NCBI GenBank assembly: GCA_900450595.1 | Contig: UGGS01000001.1 | Span: 1,550,001 to 1,614,000, forward strand | Direction: 5' to 3' | DNA length: 64,000 bases | Source of the DNA: [Flavobacterium] thermophilum | GTDB taxonomy: Bacteria > Bacillota > Bacilli > Bacillales > Anoxybacillaceae | Part shown: positions 57,561 through 64,000 of the stretch, piece by piece | Layout: every line of letters starts with the position of its first letter | Numbering within the stretch: the stretch's first letter is position 1 | The notes under the pieces: generated by a model | Told to the model about the DNA's origin: nothing | What the model saw: only the letters and a program-made list of their open reading frames with translations | Database searches by the model: none | Program-made: the position numbers and the translations under genes

Positions 57561-57865
57561 TGCTCCTTTTCGCGGCCGGCATAATCGTTCCAACGCACAC
57601 ATACTTTCCACATCCGCCCTCCTTCCTCATACGCCCGAAGCCGAAACACCGTCCGCCCAATCGATGCCTTCGTTTCACCAACAAGTGGCTCCTCATACAG
57701 CGCAATGGCCAGCAGCCGCTGCGCTTGTTCTTCAAGAGCGAGGTTGTTCCGTTCAAGCTCCATTTGCATCAACATAGGCAGAAAAACGGCGGCCGCCGTC
57801 CATAACAGCGCCAACGCGAACAACGCTTCCATGAGCAAAAATCCGCGGCTACATTTTTTGCACAT
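57539..57865 (-). CDS. comGE: Competence pseudopilin ComGE
   Basis: A 108-residue pseudopilin with N-terminus SRGFLLMEALFALALLWTAAA (G|F cleavage). It overlaps comGD by 17 bp and comGF by 22 bp. Expected to be minor pseudopilin of the transformation pilus. Confidence 0.86.
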   Translation of the reverse strand: MCKKCSRGFLLMEALFALALLWTAAAVFLPMLMQMELERNNLALEEQAQRLLAIALYEEPLVGETKASIGRTVFRLRAYEEGGRMWKVCVRWNDYAGREKEQCGYSKR

Positions 57866-58292
57866 AAAACCGCCCCTTCCCGAGCAAAAACGTCACCTTG
57901 TAGCTGCCCCGGCCGCTTTTCACCCAAACAGTTCCCGCTTGCTCGATATTGCCATTATCGGTAAAGATGAGCGGATTACGGAGCGTGCTGAGCTGAAACC
58001 GCCAAGGCGCAGGAAGCGAGCGGACGACGACCGTCCGGCCGCTTCCTCCTTCGACCGCCCTATACTCACCGCGTCCATTGCTGAAAAAGACGGACACCTT
58101 CCTCCGATGGGCGATGGCGTGCTGCTGCGCGCCATACAAATCCGCGCGCAGCACAGCCAGCATATACATCTCCTCTTGATGGCGCACAGCGCTGCCAAGC
58201 GTCGGAACAGCCAGCGCGGCAAGCACCAGCACCACCGAGAAAACGATCAGCATCTCAAGCAGCGTAAATCCGCCGTTACGAGCCACTTTCAC
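57849..58292 (-). CDS. comGD: Competence pseudopilin ComGD
   Basis: A 147-residue pseudopilin, N-terminus NGGFTLLEMLIVFSVVLVLA. GTG start at 58292 lies inside the comGC 3' end; a second GTG two codons later is possible. C-terminal part is beta-rich, as in the family. Confidence 0.88.
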   Translation of the reverse strand: MKVARNGGFTLLEMLIVFSVVLVLAALAVPTLGSAVRHQEEMYMLAVLRADLYGAQQHAIAHRRKVSVFFSNGRGEYRAVEGGSGRTVVVRSLPAPWRFQLSTLRNPLIFTDNGNIEQAGTVWVKSGRGSYKVTFLLGKGRFYVQKM

Positions 58293-58572
58293 TCACATCG
58301 CCGTTCGCGCTGATTTGGATGGCATGACCGTTCGGACATTTGTCCGACTTGATATAGCGGCCAGCGAGCAATTCCTGCACCGTCGGAATTTTGTTATGTT
58401 CCATCTCGTATGCCTTCACTTGCGCCTGCACGGTGTTCAGAAACGCTTCGCACCCTTTTTCGTTAATCATGCTGTTATGTTTCGCAATGTTCGGAATCGC
58501 AATGAGCAGCAGCACGGAAATGACCATCAGGACGATCAACATTTCAATGAGCGTAAACCCTTTTTGGTTCAC
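58276..58572 (-). CDS. comGC: Major competence pseudopilin ComGC
   Basis: A 98-residue pseudopilin. It has the leader-peptidase motif QKGFTLIEMLIVLMVISVLL and two cysteines for the intramolecular disulfide (EKGCEAFL, DKCPNGH). GTG start with GGAGGA upstream. The main pilus subunit for DNA uptake. Confidence 0.95.
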   Translation of the reverse strand: MNQKGFTLIEMLIVLMVISVLLLIAIPNIAKHNSMINEKGCEAFLNTVQAQVKAYEMEHNKIPTVQELLAGRYIKSDKCPNGHAIQISANGDVSESGS

Positions 58573-58613
58573 AACTATTCCTCCTCGCTCGACAAATGTA
58601 GTTATCGCTTGTT

Positions 58614-59642
58614 TTACAAGCTGTTCAACATCGAAAACATTGGCAGCAAAATGGCCAAATACATGCCGACAATCAGCGCCCCGACAACCGACAGCAAAAG
58701 CGGCTGCACGAGCTTCAGCGCAGCCTCGGCCCGTTTTTCGATCATCTGCAGCAAAAACTCGCTGTAATGTTCAAGTTCTTTGCCAAGCTCGCCGTTCGAC
58801 TGGCCGTGGCGGATGACAAGCGCCAGCTCTTGTTCGTAATAGCGGGCGGCGCCGATTAATCTGTCAAGCGCCATCCCTTTCATCAACCCGTGGCGAAGGC
58901 GCCGGCCTTCCATTTGCAAAAATGGCCAGGACGACGGCTCGCTGAACACGCCGAGCGCATCATAAACCGACAACCCGGCCTGCAGCAAGCGCCCGAGCTG
59001 TCGGGCAGTCAGGCAGGTGAGGAACAGTCTCAGAAACGAAGCAAGCCCTGGAATTCGCAAGGCGAATTGAAGTTTTCGGGAGACCGGCCAGCGGCGGAAA
59101 TAAGCGGTGTAAAACAGCCCGGAGAACACCGCCAAGACGGCGATGGCCACCATCGCCATAGGGGCATGGGCGACCACCGCAAGCAGCCAAGCGGTGTGCC
59201 CGCGTTGTGGAGAAAACGCCGCCGCCGCCCGTTCAAACTGCGGCAGCAGCCACCATTCCATCAAGACGAGCATGATGATGAGCAAAGAAAGAAGGAACAG
59301 CGGATAGCGGCTGAAGCGGTGAAGCTGCTCGTAGAAGCGTGCTTTTTGCGCCAGCGCTTCCCCTGTCTCTGCCATGCCGCGCGGTAAATCGCCATGCCGT
59401 TCGGCAAAAAAGAGAAGGTTAACCGCCATGCGGTCGACCGACAGCGCTTCGACAGCCGCAAACAGCGGCAGCCCGGCGCGCAGCTGCTGCAGACAGCGTT
59501 CCACTTCCATCCGGCGGTGTGTGGGAGCCTGAATGGCCAAAAACTCAAGCGCTTGCCCAAGGGGGTAACCGCGCTCGAGCAACCGGCCGAGCCGAGTGAA
59601 AAACAACGCCTGTTCAGCGAGCGGCCACATTTTGCGTTTCAT
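58614..59642 (-). CDS. comGB: Competence type II secretion membrane protein ComGB
   Basis: A 342-residue GspF-type polytopic inner-membrane protein (helices around 110-130, 155-180, 315-335), with the family end SVVGALIVGMYLAILLPMFSM. ATG at 59642 overlaps the comGA stop by 4 bp. Base of the transformation pilus. Confidence 0.93.
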   Translation of the reverse strand: MKRKMWPLAEQALFFTRLGRLLERGYPLGQALEFLAIQAPTHRRMEVERCLQQLRAGLPLFAAVEALSVDRMAVNLLFFAERHGDLPRGMAETGEALAQKARFYEQLHRFSRYPLFLLSLLIIMLVLMEWWLLPQFERAAAAFSPQRGHTAWLLAVVAHAPMAMVAIAVLAVFSGLFYTAYFRRWPVSRKLQFALRIPGLASFLRLFLTCLTARQLGRLLQAGLSVYDALGVFSEPSSWPFLQMEGRRLRHGLMKGMALDRLIGAARYYEQELALVIRHGQSNGELGKELEHYSEFLLQMIEKRAEAALKLVQPLLLSVVGALIVGMYLAILLPMFSMLNSL

Positions 59643-60712
59643 CTTTCTCCCCCTCCGACGAGCTCAAGCATGCGAACGGGCAGGTAGCCGAGCGCAATCC
59701 CCTTGCGGATCAAGCGCGCCAGCGTCATATAAGAGCGCTTTGGCTTCCCTCTCCCATTGGAGAGGGAACGAATCACGTCCTCCAGCGCTGAACCGCAAAG
59801 CAACTCATAAACAGCCGTGCGCCGGCGTCGTCCAAGACGGCCGCACGATGGATGGCAATCGTCGCCGCACAGCGGGCAGCACAGCTCGACAAGCCGCTGG
59901 GCAGAGACGGCAAGCAGCGTCTCGGCCAAATCGCCGAGCGGAATGCCGAATTCATGCAGCCGGTAGACGGCGCCGACTGCATCGGCGGCGTGCATCGTCG
60001 AGACGACCAAATGGCCGCTCAACGCTGAACGGATGGCAATGGCCGCCGTATCATGATCGCGGATCTCGCCGACCATCAACACATCCGGGTCATGGCGCAG
60101 CGCCGCTTTTAACCCGGCGGCGTATGTGATGCCTGCTTTTTCATTGATTTGCACTTGCAACAATCGTTCGTTCTGTTTTTCGATCGGATCTTCAAGCGTG
60201 ATGATGTTGCGTTGCCTTTCAGCTTGGCAAAGATCAAGAAGGGTGTAGAGGGTCGTCGTTTTTCCCGACCCCGTCGGGCCGGTCAACAGCACAAGCCCTT
60301 GCGGATGCTGCATGAAGGAAAATAATCGTGCGGTGGAGCGGAAGAATAAAGATAGTTCGCGAAGCGGCAGAGAGAAGCGCTGCGGCAGAAGCCGAATGAC
60401 GAGGCTTTCATCGTAGAGCGTCGGCAATGTCGATAAACGCAAATACACCGTTTCCCCAAACTCAGCCACTTCCATGGCGCCGCTTTGCGGACGGCGTCGT
60501 TCCCCGATGTCCATGCCGGCTAAAAATTTAAAGTGGGCGATGAGACGTTCCGCCGTTTCCTTCGAAAGCACGCCAACGTCGACAAGCATGCCATCAAGCC
60601 GAAGACGAACAGCGGCATCGCGGCGGCGCGGAACGAGGTGAAGATCCGAGGCGCGGCGCTGCACCGCTTCGGCGAGAAGGCGGTTTGCCGTTTGTTCGAT
60701 CTCGTTCAGCAC
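59639..60712 (-). CDS. comGA: Competence ATPase ComGA
   Basis: A 357-residue GspE-type assembly ATPase. Walker A LTGPTGSGKTTTLYTL, Asp box and Walker B LRHDPDVLMVGEIRD, His box SGHLVVSTMHA, plus a zinc-ribbon-like CCPLCGDDC. GTG start (60712) with AAAGGAGGG upstream; the longer frame to 60835 is not family-like. I found no clear pair of ComK boxes in the roughly 190 bp upstream. Confidence 0.94.
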   Translation of the reverse strand: MLNEIEQTANRLLAEAVQRRASDLHLVPRRRDAAVRLRLDGMLVDVGVLSKETAERLIAHFKFLAGMDIGERRRPQSGAMEVAEFGETVYLRLSTLPTLYDESLVIRLLPQRFSLPLRELSLFFRSTARLFSFMQHPQGLVLLTGPTGSGKTTTLYTLLDLCQAERQRNIITLEDPIEKQNERLLQVQINEKAGITYAAGLKAALRHDPDVLMVGEIRDHDTAAIAIRSALSGHLVVSTMHAADAVGAVYRLHEFGIPLGDLAETLLAVSAQRLVELCCPLCGDDCHPSCGRLGRRRRTAVYELLCGSALEDVIRSLSNGRGKPKRSYMTLARLIRKGIALGYLPVRMLELVGGGER

Positions 60713-60904
60713 ATATTCCCTCCTTTCGACAGACTGCTTTGTATTTCGACGAGCATGAGTCGTTATCCTGCTTTTGGCGCAGCTTTTTTGTGAAATTTTT
60801 TTGAATGTCAGTCCACTCACTGCCAATAGTGACAAAAATCATTCCTCGCTTTGGACGATTTCATTATAATAACCATATCAATGATTCATTTAGGAGGGAA
60901 ACCA

Positions 60905-61603
60905 ATGGAACAAACGCTGAAAATCACAAGCGTATTGTCTGACCCGACAAGATTTCATATTTATGAATATATGGCAAAAGTGCATCGCGAAGTTTCTGTT
61001 CAAGAAATCGCAGAAAAATTTCATATCCATCCAAACGTTGCCCGCTTGCATTTAACGAAGCTTGAAGACGTTCGCATGGTCGTATCGGATACGCAAAAAA
61101 CGGGAAAAGGCGGGCGGCCGAGCCGGCTGTACCGCCTGTCCGACGAAGTGATCGGGCTGTATTTTCCGTTCCGCGATTATCAACTCCTCGCCCGCATCGC
61201 CATTCAAACGATGGCCAAACTCGGTCCCATTGGAAGCGAGGCGTTGCGTGAAACAGGAAAGCGGTTCGGCCGTGAGCTCATCGCCAGCCGTTTGCCGCAT
61301 AACGGCACAGCGAGCGCGCTCACCATGGCGGACAAAATCGCCATAATGGAAGAGGCGGCCGAAGCGGCTGGATTTTTGCCGCAATTGCACTATGATGAAG
61401 AAAAAGGAGTGCTATACCTCGATATTTTCAACTGCCCGTTCAAAGAAATCGCCGCGCAAGCACCTGATACCGTCTGCGGCATGCACCACGCTTTTTTGGA
61501 GGGAATGGTCGAGACGCTGTTTGCCGGTGCTGAAGTAACGGAAACGGAAAATATGATGGAAGGCAGCCACCGCTGCGCCTACCGCACCATCATCCGTCCG
61601 TGA
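60905..61603 (+). CDS. HTH transcriptional regulator with SufR-like cysteine cluster
   Basis: A 232-residue regulator. N-terminal winged helix (VSVQEIAEKFHIHPNVARLHLTKL, about 25-65), wing GKGGRPSRLYRL. C-terminal domain carries three spaced cysteines with nearby histidines: DIFNCPF, TVCGMHH and SHRCAYR, in the C-x13-C manner of iron-sulfur sensor SufR. It may sense Fe-S or redox state. ATG at 60905 follows AGGAGGG. It is divergent from comG; targets unknown. Confidence 0.72.
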   Translation: MEQTLKITSVLSDPTRFHIYEYMAKVHREVSVQEIAEKFHIHPNVARLHLTKLEDVRMVVSDTQKTGKGGRPSRLYRLSDEVIGLYFPFRDYQLLARIAIQTMAKLGPIGSEALRETGKRFGRELIASRLPHNGTASALTMADKIAIMEEAAEAAGFLPQLHYDEEKGVLYLDIFNCPFKEIAAQAPDTVCGMHHAFLEGMVETLFAGAEVTETENMMEGSHRCAYRTIIRP

Positions 61604-61688
61604 CAGCGTCCCTCCTTCCTTCTTTTTTGTCTGAAGCAAGCAACGGCCGGCATTGGCATCATTTCTTACCACTTGTCCGAAAGCGTTA

Positions 61689-61718
61689 TTTACATTCCCA
61701 ATCATTGTACATTATAAT
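61689..61718 (+). promoter_or_regulatory. SigA-type promoter of yqgY
   Basis: TTTACA (61689-61694), 18-bp spacer, TATAAT (61713-61718), about 42 bp before the ATG. Confidence 0.7.
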
Positions 61719-61759
61719 AAGTAAAGACCAATGGATTGCTCAAAAAGGAGGGATACATA

Positions 61760-62002
61760 ATGGATCGCATGTTCCGCGTCTTGGCTTTTTGGACTGGCAT
61801 TTTTGCCGTCATGTTTTATCTTGGCCATATGCATACGACCTCGCTCATCTTCTTTGGCCAAACCGTGTTTTTCCTTTTCGTCGGCTTTTTGAAACTGACC
61901 GAGCGAATGTACATTTACATTTTCGGGGCATATTTGACGATTTTCTTCGCGGCATTTACGTATTGGACGACTTTTATGATGGTGCCCGGCATGGGTGAAT
62001 GA
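61760..62002 (+). CDS. yqgY: YqgY, DUF2626 membrane protein
   Basis: An 80-residue hydrophobic protein with three helices (MFRVLAFWTGIFAVMFYL, ALIFFGQTVFF-type LIFFGQTVFFLFVGFL, YIFGAYLTIFFAAFTYW) and a short tail. It matches DUF2626/YqgY. AAGGAGGG lies upstream. Function unknown. Confidence 0.88.
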   Translation: MDRMFRVLAFWTGIFAVMFYLGHMHTTSLIFFGQTVFFLFVGFLKLTERMYIYIFGAYLTIFFAAFTYWTTFMMVPGMGE

Positions 62003-62032
62003 AAACAGGCAGAGCCCGTTCTCTGCCTGTTT
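62003..62032. terminator. Bidirectional terminator between yqgY and the MidA-like gene
   Basis: AACAGGCAGAG/CTCTGCCTGTT, 11-bp perfect stem with a 6-nt loop. It lies between two convergent stops 34 bp apart. Confidence 0.85.
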
Positions 62033-62036
62033 GTCT

Positions 62037-63164
62037 TTATGGCAAAAATTCCGGCGCCGCCCAAATGTCCGGGATGGGAAGCTTCACGCCTTTTTGTCCG
62101 ATGAGCACATCGAAAAAACGGCTGATGCCGTCATCGGCGACCAACGCGCGAAGCATCCGGTCTTCCCGGCTCGGCGGGGCAAACAACTCCGCGCTTTTGG
62201 AAACTGCCCATTCGTCCAAGAGACCGGCAGCAAGCAAAAACCGATCTTGGCGGAGAAACGCCACCTCCTCCCACCCGGTCTGCCGGGCGTACAAGCGGAT
62301 GGCATCCCATTGTACATGGGCCGTCAAATCCATCTCCCCAGGACGGTGAAGCGGGTCGGGGACGAGCCGATGGCGGAAATAACCCCGCAAGCTGCCGTGC
62401 CGCCGCGCCGGCGCCCGCAGCTGTTCGTCCGTATAACCATAATCAATCGTCACCATCACCGCCTGGCGAAACTGCGGCCCGATGTCAAGCCAAAATGATC
62501 TTGCCGCGAGCGGCACTTCCAAGCGCTGCCCTTCGGCAAGCGAGAGGCCGCGCTCAGCCAAGTAGCGAGCAATATCCAAATTGCAAAGCGGCTCCTTTTC
62601 CTCGACGAGCCGGCCGTCACGGGCGGCGACGAAACATTCATAAAGAATCCCTTGTTCCTTTGCAATCACATGAATCGGGAGTGCGTCAAAAAATTCATTG
62701 CTGAATACGATCCCAGAAAACGGCCCACGCTCGGCGAGCCAGCGGGAGACGTTGTCATATTGCTCCACTTTATCGGCAGCCGCGCGAAGCGTTTCCCGCT
62801 GCCTTTGACGGTGGAACAGGCTTTGATCGATGATCGTATACGACAACTCACGGTATGTATCAGGGCTTTTTTTCTCCCATTCTTCCAATATCGCCAGCGC
62901 CAAACGTCCATCCCCGCCCCCCCACTCGCAAATCGCCGGCGGCAGGCCGCCCCGCTCAACAATCCGAATGAAAAACGAAGCAAGCGCTTTTCCGAATACG
63001 GCAGCGAACGAGCTGTTCGTAATGAAATCTCCCTTCCTGCCGATTTTCGTCCGCTCGCGCATATAATAGCCCGCCTGTGCGTCATAAAGCGCCATGTTCA
63101 TATAATCGGCGTATGACACACGCCCTCCCGGCGCCGCGGCAATTTGTTCGTACAGTTGTCCCAT
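62037..63164 (-). CDS. Class I SAM-dependent methyltransferase, MidA/NDUFAF7 (DUF185) family
   Basis: A 375-residue protein of the MidA/NDUFAF7 group, protein arginine methyltransferases in mitochondria, of unknown target in bacteria. Visible family segments: YMNMALYDAQAGYYMR, the SAM-binding ICEWGGGDGRLALAIL, and IVFSNEFFDALPIHV, with VTIDYGYT later. ATG at 63164 follows AAGGAAGG. Confidence 0.88.
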   Translation of the reverse strand: MGQLYEQIAAAPGGRVSYADYMNMALYDAQAGYYMRERTKIGRKGDFITNSSFAAVFGKALASFFIRIVERGGLPPAICEWGGGDGRLALAILEEWEKKSPDTYRELSYTIIDQSLFHRQRQRETLRAAADKVEQYDNVSRWLAERGPFSGIVFSNEFFDALPIHVIAKEQGILYECFVAARDGRLVEEKEPLCNLDIARYLAERGLSLAEGQRLEVPLAARSFWLDIGPQFRQAVMVTIDYGYTDEQLRAPARRHGSLRGYFRHRLVPDPLHRPGEMDLTAHVQWDAIRLYARQTGWEEVAFLRQDRFLLAAGLLDEWAVSKSAELFAPPSREDRMLRALVADDGISRFFDVLIGQKGVKLPIPDIWAAPEFLP

Positions 63165-63200
63165 GATGGTTTCCTTCCTTAAATTTTTTTGTTTTTACTA

Positions 63201-63229
63201 TTGACATAGTGAAAACAATGGTATATGGT
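63201..63229 (+). promoter_or_regulatory. Plus-strand promoter ahead of the candidate sRNA
   Basis: TTGACA (63201-63206, full consensus), 17-bp spacer, TATGGT (63224-63229, four of six). A TATAAT at 63230-63235 overlaps but is 23 bp from the TTGACA. There is no plus-strand gene downstream. Confidence 0.6.
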
Positions 63230-63236
63230 TATAATA

Positions 63237-63320
63237 GTAGCTTAACTATATCCCCTCCCATTATTATGGATAGAACATCCCCCAAAAACCCTTCTTGGCG
63301 CGGCTGAGAGGGGTTTTTTC
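63237..63320 (+). ncRNA. Candidate C-rich small RNA
   Basis: Between the promoter and an intrinsic terminator lies a transcript of about 80 nt with no protein gene. It carries two unpaired C-rich stretches, ATCCCCTCCCAT and CATCCCCCAAAAACCC, complementary to Shine-Dalgarno sequences as in known Firmicutes C-rich sRNAs (FsrA, RoxS). A 13-codon ATG frame is present but has no ribosome site. Inference from sequence only. Confidence 0.45.
63284..63320. terminator. Terminator shared by the sRNA candidate and yqgX
   Basis: AAAACCCTTCT pairs with AGAGGGGTTTT (one G-T wobble) around an 11-nt loop, with TTTTTT on the plus strand and TTTTT on the minus strand. Confidence 0.82.
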
Positions 63321-63392
63321 TATTTTGCAGGCTTCACAGGCAGACGCCTGTCTGCCTGTTTCCATGTCCTCTCCGGAAGCCCTGCCGGGAAA

Positions 63393-64000
63393 TCAAGAAA
63401 ACCCGTGCAAAAATGGATTGGTGTCCATTTCCATACCGATCGTCGTCTCCGGTCCATGCCCGGACAAAACCAACGTCTCTTCAGGCAGCGTCAACAGCTC
63501 GCGGTGAATGCTTGCCAACAGCTGCTGGTGGTTGCCGCCCGGCAAATCGGTGCGCCCGATGCTTCCGGCAAACAGCGCATCGCCTGAAAATACGAGCTGC
63601 GCGGCTTCACAGTAATACGAGACGCTGCCCGGCGAATGGCCAGGCGTTTCCCGCACGTCAAACACAAACGAACCGATCGTCAACGTCGTCCGCCCTGTAA
63701 GGCATGTCGGCTCGCAACGGACAACGACCGGGCCGCCGAAATAAAGCGAACCGTTGAGCGCCGGATCTTGCAGCCATGATTTTTCGTTTTCATGCACATA
63801 CACGGGAATATCCCAGCGGGCGAGCACATCAGAAATGCCGCCGATATGGTCAAAATGGGCATGCGTCAGCAAAATCGCCAGCGGGGTCAATTTCTTTTCT
63901 TCAATTCGGCGCACGATCGTTGCTCCTTCCGCTCCAGGGTCAATGATGACACATGCACCGTCCGCGGCCGACAACAAGTAGGCGTTCGCCTGAATCGGGC
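63393..64000 (-). CDS. yqgX: Metallo-beta-lactamase-fold hydrolase YqgX, 5' end outside window
   Basis: About 200 codons of a glyoxalase-II-like MBL protein. Zinc motif LTHAHFDHIGG, ligands TPGHSPGSVSYY, FSGDALFAGSIGRTD and VLSGHGPETT. The reading continues to the window edge with PIQANAY, the usual second stretch, so roughly 10 N-terminal residues are missing. It likely hydrolyses glutathione-, bacillithiol- or CoA-type thioesters (inference). Confidence 0.92.
   Translation of the reverse strand, partial: PIQANAYLLSAADGACVIIDPGAEGATIVRRIEEKKLTPLAILLTHAHFDHIGGISDVLARWDIPVYVHENEKSWLQDPALNGSLYFGGPVVVRCEPTCLTGRTTLTIGSFVFDVRETPGHSPGSVSYYCEAAQLVFSGDALFAGSIGRTDLPGGNHQQLLASIHRELLTLPEETLVLSGHGPETTIGMEMDTNPFLHGFS

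Noticed and set aside
60713..60904. ComK boxes for comG
   Set aside because: A-rich and T-rich runs exist, but no pair of AAAA-N5-TTTT motifs with correct spacing was found.
63267..63308. 13-codon peptide in the candidate sRNA (MDRTSPKNPSWRG)
   Set aside because: No Shine-Dalgarno; the upstream bases are C-rich and would pair away from 16S rRNA.

Overview
The window is a contiguous chromosomal segment of a moderately GC-rich, endospore-forming, naturally transformable Bacillaceae. Gene order (comG, gcv, lipM, mntR, spoIIIA, accBC, nusB, folD, xseAB, ispA, dxs, argR, recN, spoIVB, spo0A, bkd) follows the Bacillus subtilis yqg-yqi arc. The base composition, frequent GTG/TTG starts and protein sequences (ArgR, farnesyl diphosphate synthase) point to a thermophilic Geobacillus or Parageobacillus. 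This assignment is by recognition, not by a database search. There are no rRNA or tRNA genes and no intact IS, prophage or CRISPR array. Almost all genes lie on the minus strand.

Layout. 1-2.8 kb: methylmalonyl-CoA mutase large subunit (5' part only) and small subunit. 2.8-4.7 kb: a scarred patch with a hicB remnant, a Uma2-family gene and a beta-propeller lipoprotein fused to the tail of a histidine kinase. 4.8-15.2 kb: branched-chain 2-oxoacid catabolism (bkdB, bkdAB, bkdAA, lpdV, buk, leucine dehydrogenase, ptb) behind a sigma-54 promoter, with its activator bkdR. 15.3-21.6 kb: yqzF, yqiK, a YycC-like gene, spo0A, spoIVB, recN, argR. 21.6-31 kb: tlyA, dxs, ispA, xseBA, folD, nusB, yqhY, accCB. 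31-36.5 kb: spoIIIAA-AH with a sigma-E-type promoter, then yqhV. 36.7-42 kb: efp, pepQ, yqhR, yqhQ, yqhP, yqhO, mntR. 42-43.4 kb: a second scarred patch with a probable spore photoproduct lyase tail, a heptad-repeat coiled-coil gene, a tandem duplication and a truncated spore-type GH18 gene. 43.5-49.2 kb: class II ribonucleotide reductase with twin NrdR boxes, lipM, yqhL, an unusual 232-bp palindromic cloverleaf element and a ROK repressor. 49.3-53.6 kb: gcvT-gcvPA-gcvPB behind a tandem glycine riboswitch. 53.7-56.5 kb: yqhH, yqhG, yqzE. 56.6-60.7 kb: the comG operon. 60.9-64 kb: a SufR-like regulator, yqgY, a MidA-like methyltransferase, a candidate C-rich small RNA and a partial yqgX.

Functional links. 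Val, Leu and Ile are deaminated by leucine dehydrogenase and oxidised by the bkd complex; ptb and buk can turn the acyl-CoA into acyl-phosphate and ATP. Propionyl-CoA from Val/Ile can enter succinyl-CoA through the adjacent B12-dependent mutase. The B12-dependent ribonucleotide reductase gives a second use of cobalamin. LipM feeds lipoate to the bkd E2 and the glycine cleavage system. Spo0A, SpoIIIA and SpoIVB cover sporulation initiation, the engulfment channel and sigma-K signalling.

The points most worth a second look are the cloverleaf palindrome (47708-47939), apparently inserted into a terminator hairpin, the candidate sRNA at about 63.24-63.32 kb, and several deletion scars with identifiable gene remnants.
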